Below are positions 45,942 through 53,547 of a stretch of 64,000 nucleotides of DNA, in pieces. The stretch spans positions 1 through 64,000 of the forward strand of contig JAEDED010000008.1 in the NCBI GenBank assembly GCA_016293495.1, written 5' to 3'. The position numbers and the translations under genes are program-made. The notes under the pieces are model-generated. The model saw only the letters and a program-made list of their open reading frames with translations. It had not been told where the DNA came from and did no database searches. How positions within the stretch are numbered: the stretch's first letter is position 1; each line of letters starts with the position of its first letter. This DNA comes from Treponema sp. Its GTDB lineage: Bacteria > Spirochaetota > Spirochaetia > Treponematales > Treponemataceae.

Positions 45942-46991
45942 CTATTCTACATTCCATTTACCGCGGCTTGGATAGTAAGACCACAAGCCTTCGTGTGTAA
46001 ACAGTGCTGAGTTTGATCCTGTTCCTTCAACTGTAAGACCAGCATAACAGATTGCTTTGTCATAAGTTTTTGAAGGATCTACAATAATACATGCACGTCC
46101 TTCGTAAAGAGTACTCAATGTACTTGTAAGGTTAGCCCATGTGATTTCTGAACCGCTTGTTCCATTGACTAAAGCTGCGCCGCTGTTTGTATTGATTAAA
46201 ACTGAACCCTCACAGACTGCAATCCCGTTGATTGTTGAACGAACACCTGATGCAATTTTTTCGCCAGTGACAGCCTTACCGTTAAGAGTTCCTGTAGCTT
46301 TTAATGTTGAACCGTCTGCGTAGTAAATAAGAGTGTCATCTTTATTCGAGCAGGCTGCATTGCCTGTGTAGAATTGAACACCGACAGGATCTAGATATGC
46401 ACAGGATTTCTTGCCGTTTGCATCTGGGTATGCAGATTTTGATCTATTTTCAAGATTATATCCAGTTCCGCGGATATTAATGAAGGCTTTGCGGTGTTCC
46501 TTTTTGAATGAGTTAGTTCCCATCAAAGCATAGATGTCTTTAAGGCTGTCTTCTCCGATTGAAATGCTGTCAATTTTTGTCCAGTCGCCGTCTGCTGCAG
46601 AACATGCATAAAGTCTTTTTTCTGTAACTTTCATTTCTCCGTCAGAATCATATTTTGAAGAAATAAATGTTACTGCATAAAGATTGTCGTTATCGTCAGA
46701 TGCAATAGTATAAACCTGACCTTCAGGTTTTTTAAATTCGATCCATCCGCCGTGTCCTTCCATTGAAGCTTCCTTCCAGTAAATTTTTCCGTTTGAAACA
46801 AAGATTTTTGCATTTGGGCCTTCACCGATTCTTGCAAAAGAATAGATGTCTCCGTGAATTTTCATTTCTTCAAGCTTTACTTCTTCCTTGATGTAATGAA
46901 AAATCGGATTCATACAGCCTGTAAAGCCTGCAGCAATAAAAGTACCTAAAAATACAGAAGCGATTGTTTTTGTAAACCTATTAATTTTCAT
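45942..46991 (-). CDS. Lipoprotein of unknown function
   Basis: The 349-residue protein has a lipoprotein signal (MKINRFTKTIASVFLG then AAGFTGC, lipid-modified Cys at about 26). The mature part looks like repeated beta segments (several WxxI/YAV and GxxxYW units) suggestive of a beta-propeller, with no catalytic motif. It follows the barrel-like gene by 13 nt and is probably in the same operon, so the two may work together in the outer membrane or periplasm. Confidence 0.75.
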   Translation of the reverse strand: MKINRFTKTIASVFLGTFIAAGFTGCMNPIFHYIKEEVKLEEMKIHGDIYSFARIGEGPNAKIFVSNGKIYWKEASMEGHGGWIEFKKPEGQVYTIASDDNDNLYAVTFISSKYDSDGEMKVTEKRLYACSAADGDWTKIDSISIGEDSLKDIYALMGTNSFKKEHRKAFINIRGTGYNLENRSKSAYPDANGKKSCAYLDPVGVQFYTGNAACSNKDDTLIYYADGSTLKATGTLNGKAVTGEKIASGVRSTINGIAVCEGSVLINTNSGAALVNGTSGSEITWANLTSTLSTLYEGRACIIVDPSKTYDKAICYAGLTVEGTGSNSALFTHEGLWSYYPSRGKWNVE

Positions 46992-47004
46992 ATTAGTTCC
47001 TTAA

Positions 47005-47652
47005 TTAGAAGTGGTATCTTGCACCAATAGTTGCAGATAATGCAAACAAGTGTTCTGCATCGTAGCTCTTTGTCCACTGAGGAAGCCAGAGCGCCTGACA
47101 TTCAGCACCGAATGACCAGTTTTCGTTCATGCGGTAATAACAGCCTGCCTGTCCTTTTACTACAAGACCAGGAAAGTAGTTGTACTGAAGGTAGTTTTCG
47201 ATTGCCATTCCGACATTGAGCGAAATAGGAAATTCAAAGCGCCACACGTAAGGCTGGTAAGTAATTCCGATTGTAAGAGGAATGTATGTAAAAATATTGC
47301 TTCCGATTGTAGGATGATAGCCGAACATAACGTCAGCACCGACTGCAATATGTTCTGTAAGGAATCTGTGATAGCCGACACTTAATGAACCGCCGACATA
47401 AAGCTGTTCACCGAAGCCGACAGGGAATGTAGGCATGAGTGCGATTGAGATGAACTGATCTCCAGCACCGTTCGGTGTAAGGCGTTCTTCTTCTTCTTCG
47501 TAGAAGTCGCCTTCTCCTGTGTAATCATCATCTTCATCCTGAGCGCTGTCAGTTGCCTGATAATTGTCAGCAGCCTGTGCATATATATTCTGCGGAATTG
47601 TAGTAAATGCCGTAAAAACAGCAAGTAAAAGTACTTTTGAAATGCGTTTCAT
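47005..47652 (-). CDS. Predicted small outer-membrane beta-barrel protein
   Basis: The 215-residue protein has a signal peptide (cleavage near NIYAQA, residue 27), a very acidic segment (about 35-57, with EEEEE), and then alternating hydrophobic strands rich in Tyr, Gly and Phe. It ends in the barrel-type C-terminal strand ATIGARYHF with terminal Phe. This fits an eight-stranded OmpW/OmpX-like barrel. No function is known. First gene of a two-gene unit with the lipoprotein. Confidence 0.7.
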   Translation of the reverse strand: MKRISKVLLLAVFTAFTTIPQNIYAQAADNYQATDSAQDEDDDYTGEGDFYEEEEERLTPNGAGDQFISIALMPTFPVGFGEQLYVGGSLSVGYHRFLTEHIAVGADVMFGYHPTIGSNIFTYIPLTIGITYQPYVWRFEFPISLNVGMAIENYLQYNYFPGLVVKGQAGCYYRMNENWSFGAECQALWLPQWTKSYDAEHLFALSATIGARYHF

Positions 47653-47817
47653 AAATCCTCACTGATAGAATTTAAATAGAATATTTGTTATATTTTACAT
47701 TATTATAATTGAAGAAATAATACATTTTTTATTATGTTTATTCAATTAAAATTTAAACCCACGACCTGGTATTTAGTTACAGGTTAAATTTTAAAGGAAT
47801 TGTCGAGGAATTTACAA

Positions 47818-48699
47818 ATGAGCGCTACAATTATCGATGGAAAAGCTATTGCACAGGAAGTCAGGGCAGAAGTTGCACAGAAAGTAACAGAACTTAAGGC
47901 AAAAGGAATCAATCCCTGCCTTGCAGTTATTCTTGTAGGTGAAAACCCTGCAAGTGTTTCTTACGTTACAGGTAAGCAGAAAGCCCTCGCAGAAGCCGGA
48001 ATGACAGACAGAAGCGTTCATCTCCCGGATAATACAACAGAAGAAGATTTATTAAAGCTCATTGATGAACTTAACGGGGACAAATCAGTAAACGGAATCC
48101 TCGTTCAGCTTCCACTTCCAAAACATATCAACGAAGACCGCGTAATCATGGCAATCGATCCTGAAAAAGACGTTGACGGCTTCCATCCTGTAAATGTTGG
48201 AAACCTCATGATCGGCCGCAAGGCATTCCTTCCTTGTACACCACACGGAGTAGTTGTTCTCCTTGAAAAAATGAAGGTAGAAACAAGCGGCAAGCACTGT
48301 GTAATTGTAGGTCGTTCAAATATTGTGGGTAAACCGCTTGCAATTCTTATGTCTTCAAGAAAAGTAAACTCAACTGTAACAATCTGTCATACAGGAACTA
48401 AAAACATGGCAGAAATCACAAAGCAGGCTGACATTCTTGTTGCCGCTGCAGGTCATCCTTCGACAGTTACAAAGGACATGGTAAAACCAGGGGCAGTTGT
48501 AATCGATGTCGGCGTTAACAGAATTCCTGACAGCACAAAAAAGAGCGGCTTCAGACTTGTCGGAGACTGTGATTATGATGATGTTTCAGAAATTGCTTCT
48601 TACATCACACCTGTTCCGGGTGGAGTAGGACCTATGACAATTGCAATGCTCATGTTCAATACTCTCGAAGCTGCAATGAATCAGAACGGCTTGAACTAA
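47818..48699 (+). CDS. folD: Methylenetetrahydrofolate dehydrogenase / cyclohydrolase FolD
   Basis: FolD interconverts 5,10-methylene-, methenyl- and 10-formyl-THF. The 293-residue protein has the catalytic Tyr/Lys in SYVTGKQKA (about 48-56), NGILVQLPLP, DVDGFHP and the NADP-site VGRSNIVGKP. ATG at 47818 is supported by GAGGAA 10 nt upstream; an ATG-like codon at 47800 is not. It supplies the folate used by PurN. miaB follows 39 nt later. Confidence 0.97.
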   Translation: MSATIIDGKAIAQEVRAEVAQKVTELKAKGINPCLAVILVGENPASVSYVTGKQKALAEAGMTDRSVHLPDNTTEEDLLKLIDELNGDKSVNGILVQLPLPKHINEDRVIMAIDPEKDVDGFHPVNVGNLMIGRKAFLPCTPHGVVVLLEKMKVETSGKHCVIVGRSNIVGKPLAILMSSRKVNSTVTICHTGTKNMAEITKQADILVAAAGHPSTVTKDMVKPGAVVIDVGVNRIPDSTKKSGFRLVGDCDYDDVSEIASYITPVPGGVGPMTIAMLMFNTLEAAMNQNGLN

Positions 48700-48738
48700 A
48701 ATCAGGCTATTATTTAATTTCAGGACATTACTTAATTC

Positions 48739-50124
48739 ATGACATACTTTTTTGAAACTTACGGCTGTCAGATGAACATTGCAGAATCTGCTGCCGTTGA
48801 ACAGCTTTTAATTTCGCGCGGCTGGACTAAGGCCGAAGATGCCCAGGTCTGTGATTTAGCAATCATCAATACCTGTTCAGTTCGTCAGACTGCAGAAAAC
48901 CGCGTATTCGGCCGCCTTGGCTGGTTTTCTGGCCTTAAAGCGCTTCGTGCAAAAAAGCCCGGCGCAAAATCAAAGACTCTCGAAATTGCAGCTGAATACG
49001 TAAAAGACGAAGCAAAACCGATTACTGTCGTAGTAATGGGATGTATGGCAGAAAGATTCCTCAAGTCCCTGCAGAAAGATTATCCTGTCGTTGATTACGT
49101 AGTAGGAACTTACGCAAAAAAACAGTTCGGCGAAATTATCGAAGCGGTTGAAAACAACAGAAAAGCATCAGAAGTTAAACTTTCTGACGATCCTGATAAA
49201 TATGAGTTCTCTTCAGTTTCTCTTGAACCAGGAGCCTTCAGTGCGTTTGTTCCTATCATGCACGGATGTAACAACTTCTGTACTTACTGTATCGTTCCTT
49301 ACGTCCGCGGTCGCGAAAAAAGCCGAAGCGTTGAAGATATCCTGAAAGAAATCGACTTTCTGTCAAAAGCCGGTGTTAAAGAAATTACAGTTCTCGGCCA
49401 GAATGTTAACTCTTATTCATATGACGGAGTAGATTTTCCAAAGCTGCTTGAAATCATCTGCGACCACATTGACGAAACTAAAAGCTCAATCGGCTGGGTT
49501 CGCTTTATGTCCAGCCATCCGAAAGATCTTTCTGACCGCCTGATTTCTGTAATTACCGAACGAAAACAGCTTTGCCATCACATTCATCTTGCAATGCAGC
49601 ACGGCTCGACAAAAGTCCTTAAAGAAATGAACCGCCGTTACACAAGAGAAGAGTACCTGGCCCTTGTTGATAAAATTAAAAAAGCAATTCCGGATGTTTC
49701 GCTTACAACAGACATCATGGTAGGATTTCCCGGGGAATCTGAAGCAGACTTTGAAGAGGTTCTTTCAATCATGAAAGAAATCATGTACGAAAATGCTTTC
49801 ATGTATTACTATAATCCTCGTGAAGGAACTCCAGCAGCAACCCGCACTGATCAGATTGATGTTGAAGAAAAAAAGAAAAGACTTCAGAAAGTCATCGACC
49901 TTCAGCTTGAGATTACAAAAGTTCAGATGGAAAAACGGGTAGGCCAGATTATGACAATTCTTGCAGAAAGTGTAAGCCGTGATAACAAAGAAGAACTTTT
50001 AGGAAAAACACCTCAGGACGAAAGAGTTGCCTTTACAGCGCCTGAAAGTCTTATCGGAAAATTTGTAGAAGTTAAAATTGACAGCCTTTCCGGAAATACA
50101 TTCCGCGGAAGTCTTGTAAAATAA
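48739..50124 (+). CDS. miaB: tRNA methylthiotransferase MiaB
   Basis: MiaB adds the 2-methylthio group at A37 of tRNAs. The 461-residue radical-SAM protein has the N-terminal MTTase domain (FETYGCQMNIAES, CSVRQTAENR, VVMGCMAER), the radical-SAM Cys motif (HGCNNFCTYCIVPYVRGREKSR, about 173-194) and a C-terminal TRAM domain. Six conserved Cys are present. A short insert near 55-80 (GLKALRAKKPGAKSK) makes it slightly longer than usual. A MiaA gene is not in the window. Confidence 0.95.
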   Translation: MTYFFETYGCQMNIAESAAVEQLLISRGWTKAEDAQVCDLAIINTCSVRQTAENRVFGRLGWFSGLKALRAKKPGAKSKTLEIAAEYVKDEAKPITVVVMGCMAERFLKSLQKDYPVVDYVVGTYAKKQFGEIIEAVENNRKASEVKLSDDPDKYEFSSVSLEPGAFSAFVPIMHGCNNFCTYCIVPYVRGREKSRSVEDILKEIDFLSKAGVKEITVLGQNVNSYSYDGVDFPKLLEIICDHIDETKSSIGWVRFMSSHPKDLSDRLISVITERKQLCHHIHLAMQHGSTKVLKEMNRRYTREEYLALVDKIKKAIPDVSLTTDIMVGFPGESEADFEEVLSIMKEIMYENAFMYYYNPREGTPAATRTDQIDVEEKKKRLQKVIDLQLEITKVQMEKRVGQIMTILAESVSRDNKEELLGKTPQDERVAFTAPESLIGKFVEVKIDSLSGNTFRGSLVK

Positions 50125-50139
50125 TCTGGAGGGAATTAT

Positions 50140-50436
50140 ATGGTTTTAAAACTTATACTTTTAATTGCTTCTCTTGTAGCCTTTTCCTTTTTTACTGGTT
50201 TAAATCTTGATAATAAATGTGATATCTGGTTTTTCTGGACAACGTTCAAGAATGTTCCTGTATTCCTTACTGGAATAATTTCGTTTGCAGCTGGTGCGCT
50301 TTTTGCACTTCCTATTGCATTAAAAGCAGGAAGAAAAAACGATGATTCAGATAAAGAAGTCAGCAGAAAAACAGAAAAGGGTTTGAAAAAAATCAAATCT
50401 TCCGAAAATAATATTACATATGACCGGGACAAATAA
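50140..50436 (+). CDS. LapA-domain small membrane protein
   Basis: The 98-residue protein has two membrane helices (about 3-20 and 38-60) separated by a short loop (NLDNKCDIWFFW), then a charged cytosolic tail. This matches the LapA/DUF1049 family (lipopolysaccharide assembly protein A-like). A strong GGAGG Shine-Dalgarno precedes ATG, and the start of the next gene abuts its stop. It is co-transcribed with miaB and the SPOR protein. Confidence 0.75.
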   Translation: MVLKLILLIASLVAFSFFTGLNLDNKCDIWFFWTTFKNVPVFLTGIISFAAGALFALPIALKAGRKNDDSDKEVSRKTEKGLKKIKSSENNITYDRDK

Positions 50437-51504
50437 ATGAGATTTGGCTTAAAGCATTTTTTAATTTCTTTTATCACTCTAAATTTATTCAGCATATTTG
50501 CACAGTCTGGTGCTGTAAAAGTAATAGACAAAGCGCTTGATATGGATACAGTAGACGAAGCTGTTTCGTATCTGGTTAAGAGTGCAGCTGAAGCAGAACA
50601 GAATTGTGACAAGCGTGTCCTTTACGCATTTGCAGGTTCGGTTCAGGAACAGGCATCATTATATTCTGCCGCATCAGCTTCGTTTGCAAAAGCTGCTTCA
50701 ATTTCTGTTGACCAGGAAACAGTAAACGCCTTCATTCTTAAAAAAGAAGCAAAGGCTTCAGAAAAAATTGTCTATTCAATGCTTAAAAAAACATCAAGCA
50801 TTCTTGTTCTTGATGCTGTAAGATGTTCATTAAATGCAGGCGAATCTAAAACTGCACTGAACTATCTTAATTCCTCTGTACGTAATTCTAAAGATGAAAA
50901 GATTCAGGCAAAGATCAAACTTTACGAAGTCTGGGCTTCCTTGTGTGATGCACAGGAAGAAAAAGATATCGAAGAACCTGTTACAATGTTAAAAGCATAT
51001 TCTTCAATGTCCAGCATGAAGTCTGTTATGCCTTCAGTTCTTTTTACCTTGTGGTACATCAATGATGATTCAGAAGCCGCTCAGGCTTTGAAAAAAAAAT
51101 ATCCTTCAAGTCCAGAAGCAAATGTCGTAACAGGAGTAACTTCGTTGATGCCGACACCTTTCTGGTTCTTTGTTCCCCGCAAAGGTAACGCAATCGCGGA
51201 TGCAAATGACACAAAGGCAAGCAGTATTTCTGCTGATAACGGTTCTTCAAAAAAGGAAACTAAAGCAGAAACTTCGGCTACTTCTGATAAAGTCAAACGC
51301 CAGCAGGTCGGACTTTTCGGTAAAAAAGAAAATGCAGAGTCTATGGTCAGCCGTCTCAAAGAAAAAGGTTTTAATGCATATATCGAAGAAGAAAAAAGAC
51401 CTTCGGGTAATATTTACTTTATCGTTGTCGTAAACGAAAATGATAAAGGTACTATCGGAATGCAGCTTAAAACTGCAGGCTTTGACTGTTATCCAATTTT
51501 CTAA
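50437..51504 (+). CDS. Exported SPOR-domain protein
   Basis: The 355-residue protein has a signal peptide (cleavage near SIFAQS, residue 23), a helical TPR-like middle (about 60-230), a Ser/Lys-rich linker and a C-terminal SPOR domain (about 285-355: QVGLFGKKENAESMVSRLKE, FIVVVNEN). SPOR domains bind denuded peptidoglycan at division sites, so a role in septal envelope remodelling is likely. Its ATG follows the LapA-like stop directly. Confidence 0.85.
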   Translation: MRFGLKHFLISFITLNLFSIFAQSGAVKVIDKALDMDTVDEAVSYLVKSAAEAEQNCDKRVLYAFAGSVQEQASLYSAASASFAKAASISVDQETVNAFILKKEAKASEKIVYSMLKKTSSILVLDAVRCSLNAGESKTALNYLNSSVRNSKDEKIQAKIKLYEVWASLCDAQEEKDIEEPVTMLKAYSSMSSMKSVMPSVLFTLWYINDDSEAAQALKKKYPSSPEANVVTGVTSLMPTPFWFFVPRKGNAIADANDTKASSISADNGSSKKETKAETSATSDKVKRQQVGLFGKKENAESMVSRLKEKGFNAYIEEEKRPSGNIYFIVVVNENDKGTIGMQLKTAGFDCYPIF

Positions 51505-51588
51505 AGTAAACACTTTTGAGAATAGTTCTTAGAATCATATATTTTTCCATTTCGAGCATTATTTATATAAGAAAAAATATCAGGAGTA

Positions 51589-51924
51589 TTATTTTTTCTG
51601 TCTGTCGTAATAGCCGTCTTCATATTCATAAACAGTAGTTACAGAATGATTTCCATGTTTTATCTCAGGAACAGTTTCGTTACAACCATCACAAACTGTA
51701 ACTTTGCTCATTACATACTTAAAGTTTGGATTCCTTGGCGTTCCATATTTTTCTGAATATTCAATCTTTACATTTCCGCCTTGTGGAAGATTTACCTGTG
51801 TAAGCTGCCCATACCGACCGCTAATATTGCGTTTTCAATATGTTCCAAAGCCAGGAATTCGAAGCACATGATCTACAAGCCCATCTCCATCTAGGTCTGT
51901 GAGTTTTGGCGGTTCCCTGCCTTT
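51589..51924 (-). pseudogene. Broken fragment of a Tc-toxin / RHS-like protein
   Basis: A minus-strand frame reads KLTDLDGDGLVDHVLRIPG, then an in-frame TGA at 51835-51837, then GRYGQLTQVNLPQGGNVKIE and VTTVYEYEDGYYDRQKK to a stop at 51589. The DLDGDG calcium-type repeat followed by a V-N-x-P-x-G-G segment is typical of the SpvB/TcdB middle region of RHS and ABC-toxin B proteins. No start codon or N-terminus remains; upstream sequence changes abruptly to palindromic repeats at about 51925. It is a relic of a large secreted or polymorphic toxin. Confidence 0.7.
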
Positions 51925-52140
51925 CGCAAGAGTTTTTGGCGTTGCTCAAAAACCTTGCTGGCAGGTCGCGCTTTTCGCGTGCGCAGCACAGCTGCTTCGA
52001 GACTCACTAAAAACAGTCTGCTAGACTGTTTTTACCCTGCTTTGCAGGGCCGTTCCCTAGGTTTCGCGTCAGAGCGCTTCATTGCTCCACTTCGTTTCGC
52101 AACCAGCCTAGCAGCTGGCCACTACAATCGCTAACCGTGA
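51925..52140. repeat. Cluster of short palindromes between toxin fragment and toxN
   Basis: This 215-bp stretch has at least four adjacent hairpins: TTTTTGGC/GCTCAAAAA-type, TCGCGC/GCGCGT-type, AAAAACAGTC/GACTGTTTTT (about 52009-52033) and CCCTGC/GCAGGG (about 52035-52050). No open frame is present. It looks like repeat DNA inserted in, or replacing, the toxin gene. Confidence 0.65.
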
Positions 52141-52155
52141 GGGAAATATTAAAAC

Positions 52156-52734
52156 TTAATCTACAGTATACTCCCTGCATTTTTCTTCGAGCAGTTTGAA
52201 ATCACAACAGAATTTTATTACTTTACCCGTAGAAATTTGTTTTTCATAAAGTTTAGATGCCTTTTGAATCACCGAATCAATAATTTTCAAGCAAAATGTA
52301 TATTCAATATTTAATAGGACTTTATACTTTATTTCTTGCACAGAATCTTTCTTTGACGGATTCAAATCAACTTCAGAATAAAGTCCCGATTTTATTGGAA
52401 TCATTTTTTTCAAGTCTATAACAGAAAGAATATGTTTAAAAGTTCCGTCCTTATTTTTTACATAAATATCTTTCGTGCCTGTCTCAGCAGTTTTACAGTT
52501 CTCAAATATTAGAAAACGGTCTGTATCTACATTTTTCCAAGATTTATGTTTTTCCTTTGCGGAAGAAAGAGGTATTACGTATTCAACACCTTTCTCTTCA
52601 ATAAGTATTCCAATATATGGTTTTTTCTCATAGCCTGTCGGTTTGTAATAAACTTCCCTGCAAGAATCGTGTAAAGTCTTTAAATAATTTTGGTCAATAG
52701 TGATAAATTTCAGATTCTTTTTCAAAGAAAACAT
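52156..52734 (-). CDS. toxN: ToxN/AbiQ-family endoribonuclease toxin (type III toxin-antitoxin)
   Basis: The 192-residue protein matches the ToxN/AbiQ layout: F-I-T-I-D-Q-N-Y-L near residue 10, KPYIGILIEEKGVEYVIPLSS, the catalytic-region motif [ST]-S-x-K here Ser57-Ser58-Ala59-Lys60, then IDLKKMIPI and the C-terminal FCCDFKLLEEKCREY. ToxN cleaves RNA and is held inactive by a small repeat RNA. GAGG lies 5 nt before the ATG. Upstream on the same strand are an intrinsic terminator, a short candidate antitoxin RNA and a strong promoter, the canonical type III order. Such systems often give phage resistance or plasmid stability. The frame is intact. Confidence 0.85.
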   Translation of the reverse strand: MFSLKKNLKFITIDQNYLKTLHDSCREVYYKPTGYEKKPYIGILIEEKGVEYVIPLSSAKEKHKSWKNVDTDRFLIFENCKTAETGTKDIYVKNKDGTFKHILSVIDLKKMIPIKSGLYSEVDLNPSKKDSVQEIKYKVLLNIEYTFCLKIIDSVIQKASKLYEKQISTGKVIKFCCDFKLLEEKCREYTVD

Positions 52735-52743
52735 TTTTACCTC

Positions 52744-52779
52744 AAAAAAACTAAGGCTGCCTGAAAATCAAGCAGCCTT
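52744..52779 (-). terminator. Attenuating terminator between antitoxin RNA and toxN
   Basis: On the minus strand AAGGCTGC and GCAGCCTT form a perfect 8-bp stem followed by AGTTTTTTT. In type III systems a leaky terminator here sets the antitoxin-to-toxin ratio. It ends only 9 nt before the toxN start codon. Confidence 0.85.
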
Positions 52780-52833
52780 TCTTTAATCTTCATCTCTTTA
52801 CGGATTAAAACCGCAGGTTAATGGAGACCTTCT
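52780..52833 (-). ncRNA. toxI: Candidate ToxI-type RNA antitoxin (single unit)
   Basis: The predicted transcript starts near 52833 and runs about 54 nt before the terminator. It contains AGGT (52827-52830), 8 nt, then ACCT (52815-52818); the known Pectobacterium ToxI repeat also has AGGU-N8-ACCU, as I recall it. A loop segment UCUC can pair with a downstream GAGA, allowing a pseudoknot. CGG/CCG adds a second stem. Tandem copies, normally 2-5 of about 35 nt, are absent; only one unit fits. Confidence 0.55.
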
Positions 52834-52868
52834 AGTTTCAATATAGAACTAGATTTCATTCTTGTCAA
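52831..52868 (-). promoter_or_regulatory. Promoter and inverted repeat of the toxI-toxN locus
   Basis: On the minus strand TTGACA (52863-52868), 17 bp, TATATT (52840-52845). A perfect 7-bp inverted repeat TCTAGTT / AACTAGA (52831-52853) encloses the -10, so it could be an operator. Confidence 0.75.
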
Positions 52869-52993
52869 GATAATTTCTATATTAAAATTAAAGAAAATAA
52901 TTCATAGAGATTTTAGTCCTGTTAGCTATGTATAACTTACCTTCTGAAGTCATTTTCTTTGAATCAGCAAGGTTTTGTAATGAATCGCATTTA
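52854..52993 (-). other. Gap with a possible 35-codon C-terminal remnant
   Basis: Between the toxI promoter and the small membrane ORF, the minus strand holds a protein-like stretch (KCDSLQNLADSKKMTSEGK, then LYIANRTKISMNYFL) ending at a stop at 52888. It has no start codon of its own and its frame overlaps the end of the small ORF. It may be the tail of a lost gene; no family is recognised. Confidence 0.3.
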
Positions 52994-53191
52994 TCATAGA
53001 TTAATAAAAACAGATTTCTTTTTACGAGTAAATATTACTATTAATGAATAGATAGAAAAAACAAAAAGAAAAAGTATAATTATCCAATTATATAAAACAT
53101 ACCCAATATTTTTTTTAATGTAATATGAGAATAACAAACAACAAATAATAATCACATTGATAAAAACAACATTTATAACATTTTTTTTCAT
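52994..53191 (-). CDS. Small two-helix membrane protein, candidate immunity protein
   Basis: The 65-residue protein is very hydrophobic, with two membrane helices (about 5-23 and 33-53) and a basic end (TRKKKS). AGGTGA lies 8 nt before ATG. It starts 7 nt after the stop of the RHS toxin-tail fragment, the usual place of an immunity gene. That role is an inference from position; no family is recognised. Confidence 0.55.
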   Translation of the reverse strand: MKKNVINVVFINVIIICCLLFSYYIKKNIGYVLYNWIIILFLFVFSIYSLIVIFTRKKKSVFINL

Positions 53192-53198
53192 TTTAAAA

Positions 53199-53440
53199 TC
53201 ACCTATACTGCATCATTTGCATTCTCATTAAGCGATAATTAGTTACTGCTTTTCCTTGCGAAGAATTTTGTCCAGCAGTAAACCCTAAATGTTGAGCCGC
53301 CTGTGTAGCTGCACCTTCCGAACAAAATCTCCTAGATTTAAAAGATTGATAGGCATCAAATCCAAGTTGCATTCCTCGATGCCGATATTTATTTAATTCA
53401 TTTCCTTTTAGATTATCTTTTCCAAGAAATAAAATATTGC
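53199..53440 (-). pseudogene. C-terminal tip of an RHS/polymorphic toxin (orphan fragment)
   Basis: The minus strand encodes about 75 codons ending at 53199. It starts with an RHS-core-like NELNKYRHRGMQLGFDAYQ, followed by SRRFCSEGAATQAAQHLGF, GQNSSQGKAVTNYRLM and a stop. The Cys in FCSEGAATQ resembles the catalytic segment of permuted papain-like folds (YCSELVA-type), a weak hint. There is no full RHS body or convincing start upstream (TAA near 53460), so this is a displaced toxin tip or relic. A candidate immunity gene follows directly. Confidence 0.6.
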
Positions 53441-53474
53441 AGTAAAAATAAAATTATTGCAAAAATATTATTCC

Positions 53475-53541
53475 AAAAAAATACCGACAGTTTGTTAAGC
53501 GTTCAAGTGCTTAAAAACCTGCCGGTATTTTTTTATACGGA
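53475..53541. terminator. Terminator after the AI-2E-type transporter gene
   Basis: AAAAAATACCG, with GTTAAGC, pairs with GCTTAA and CCGGTATTTTTT in an interrupted stem flanked by A and T runs. It ends the minus-strand transporter gene and insulates it from the accessory island. Confidence 0.7.
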
Positions 53542-53547
53542 ACTTAA

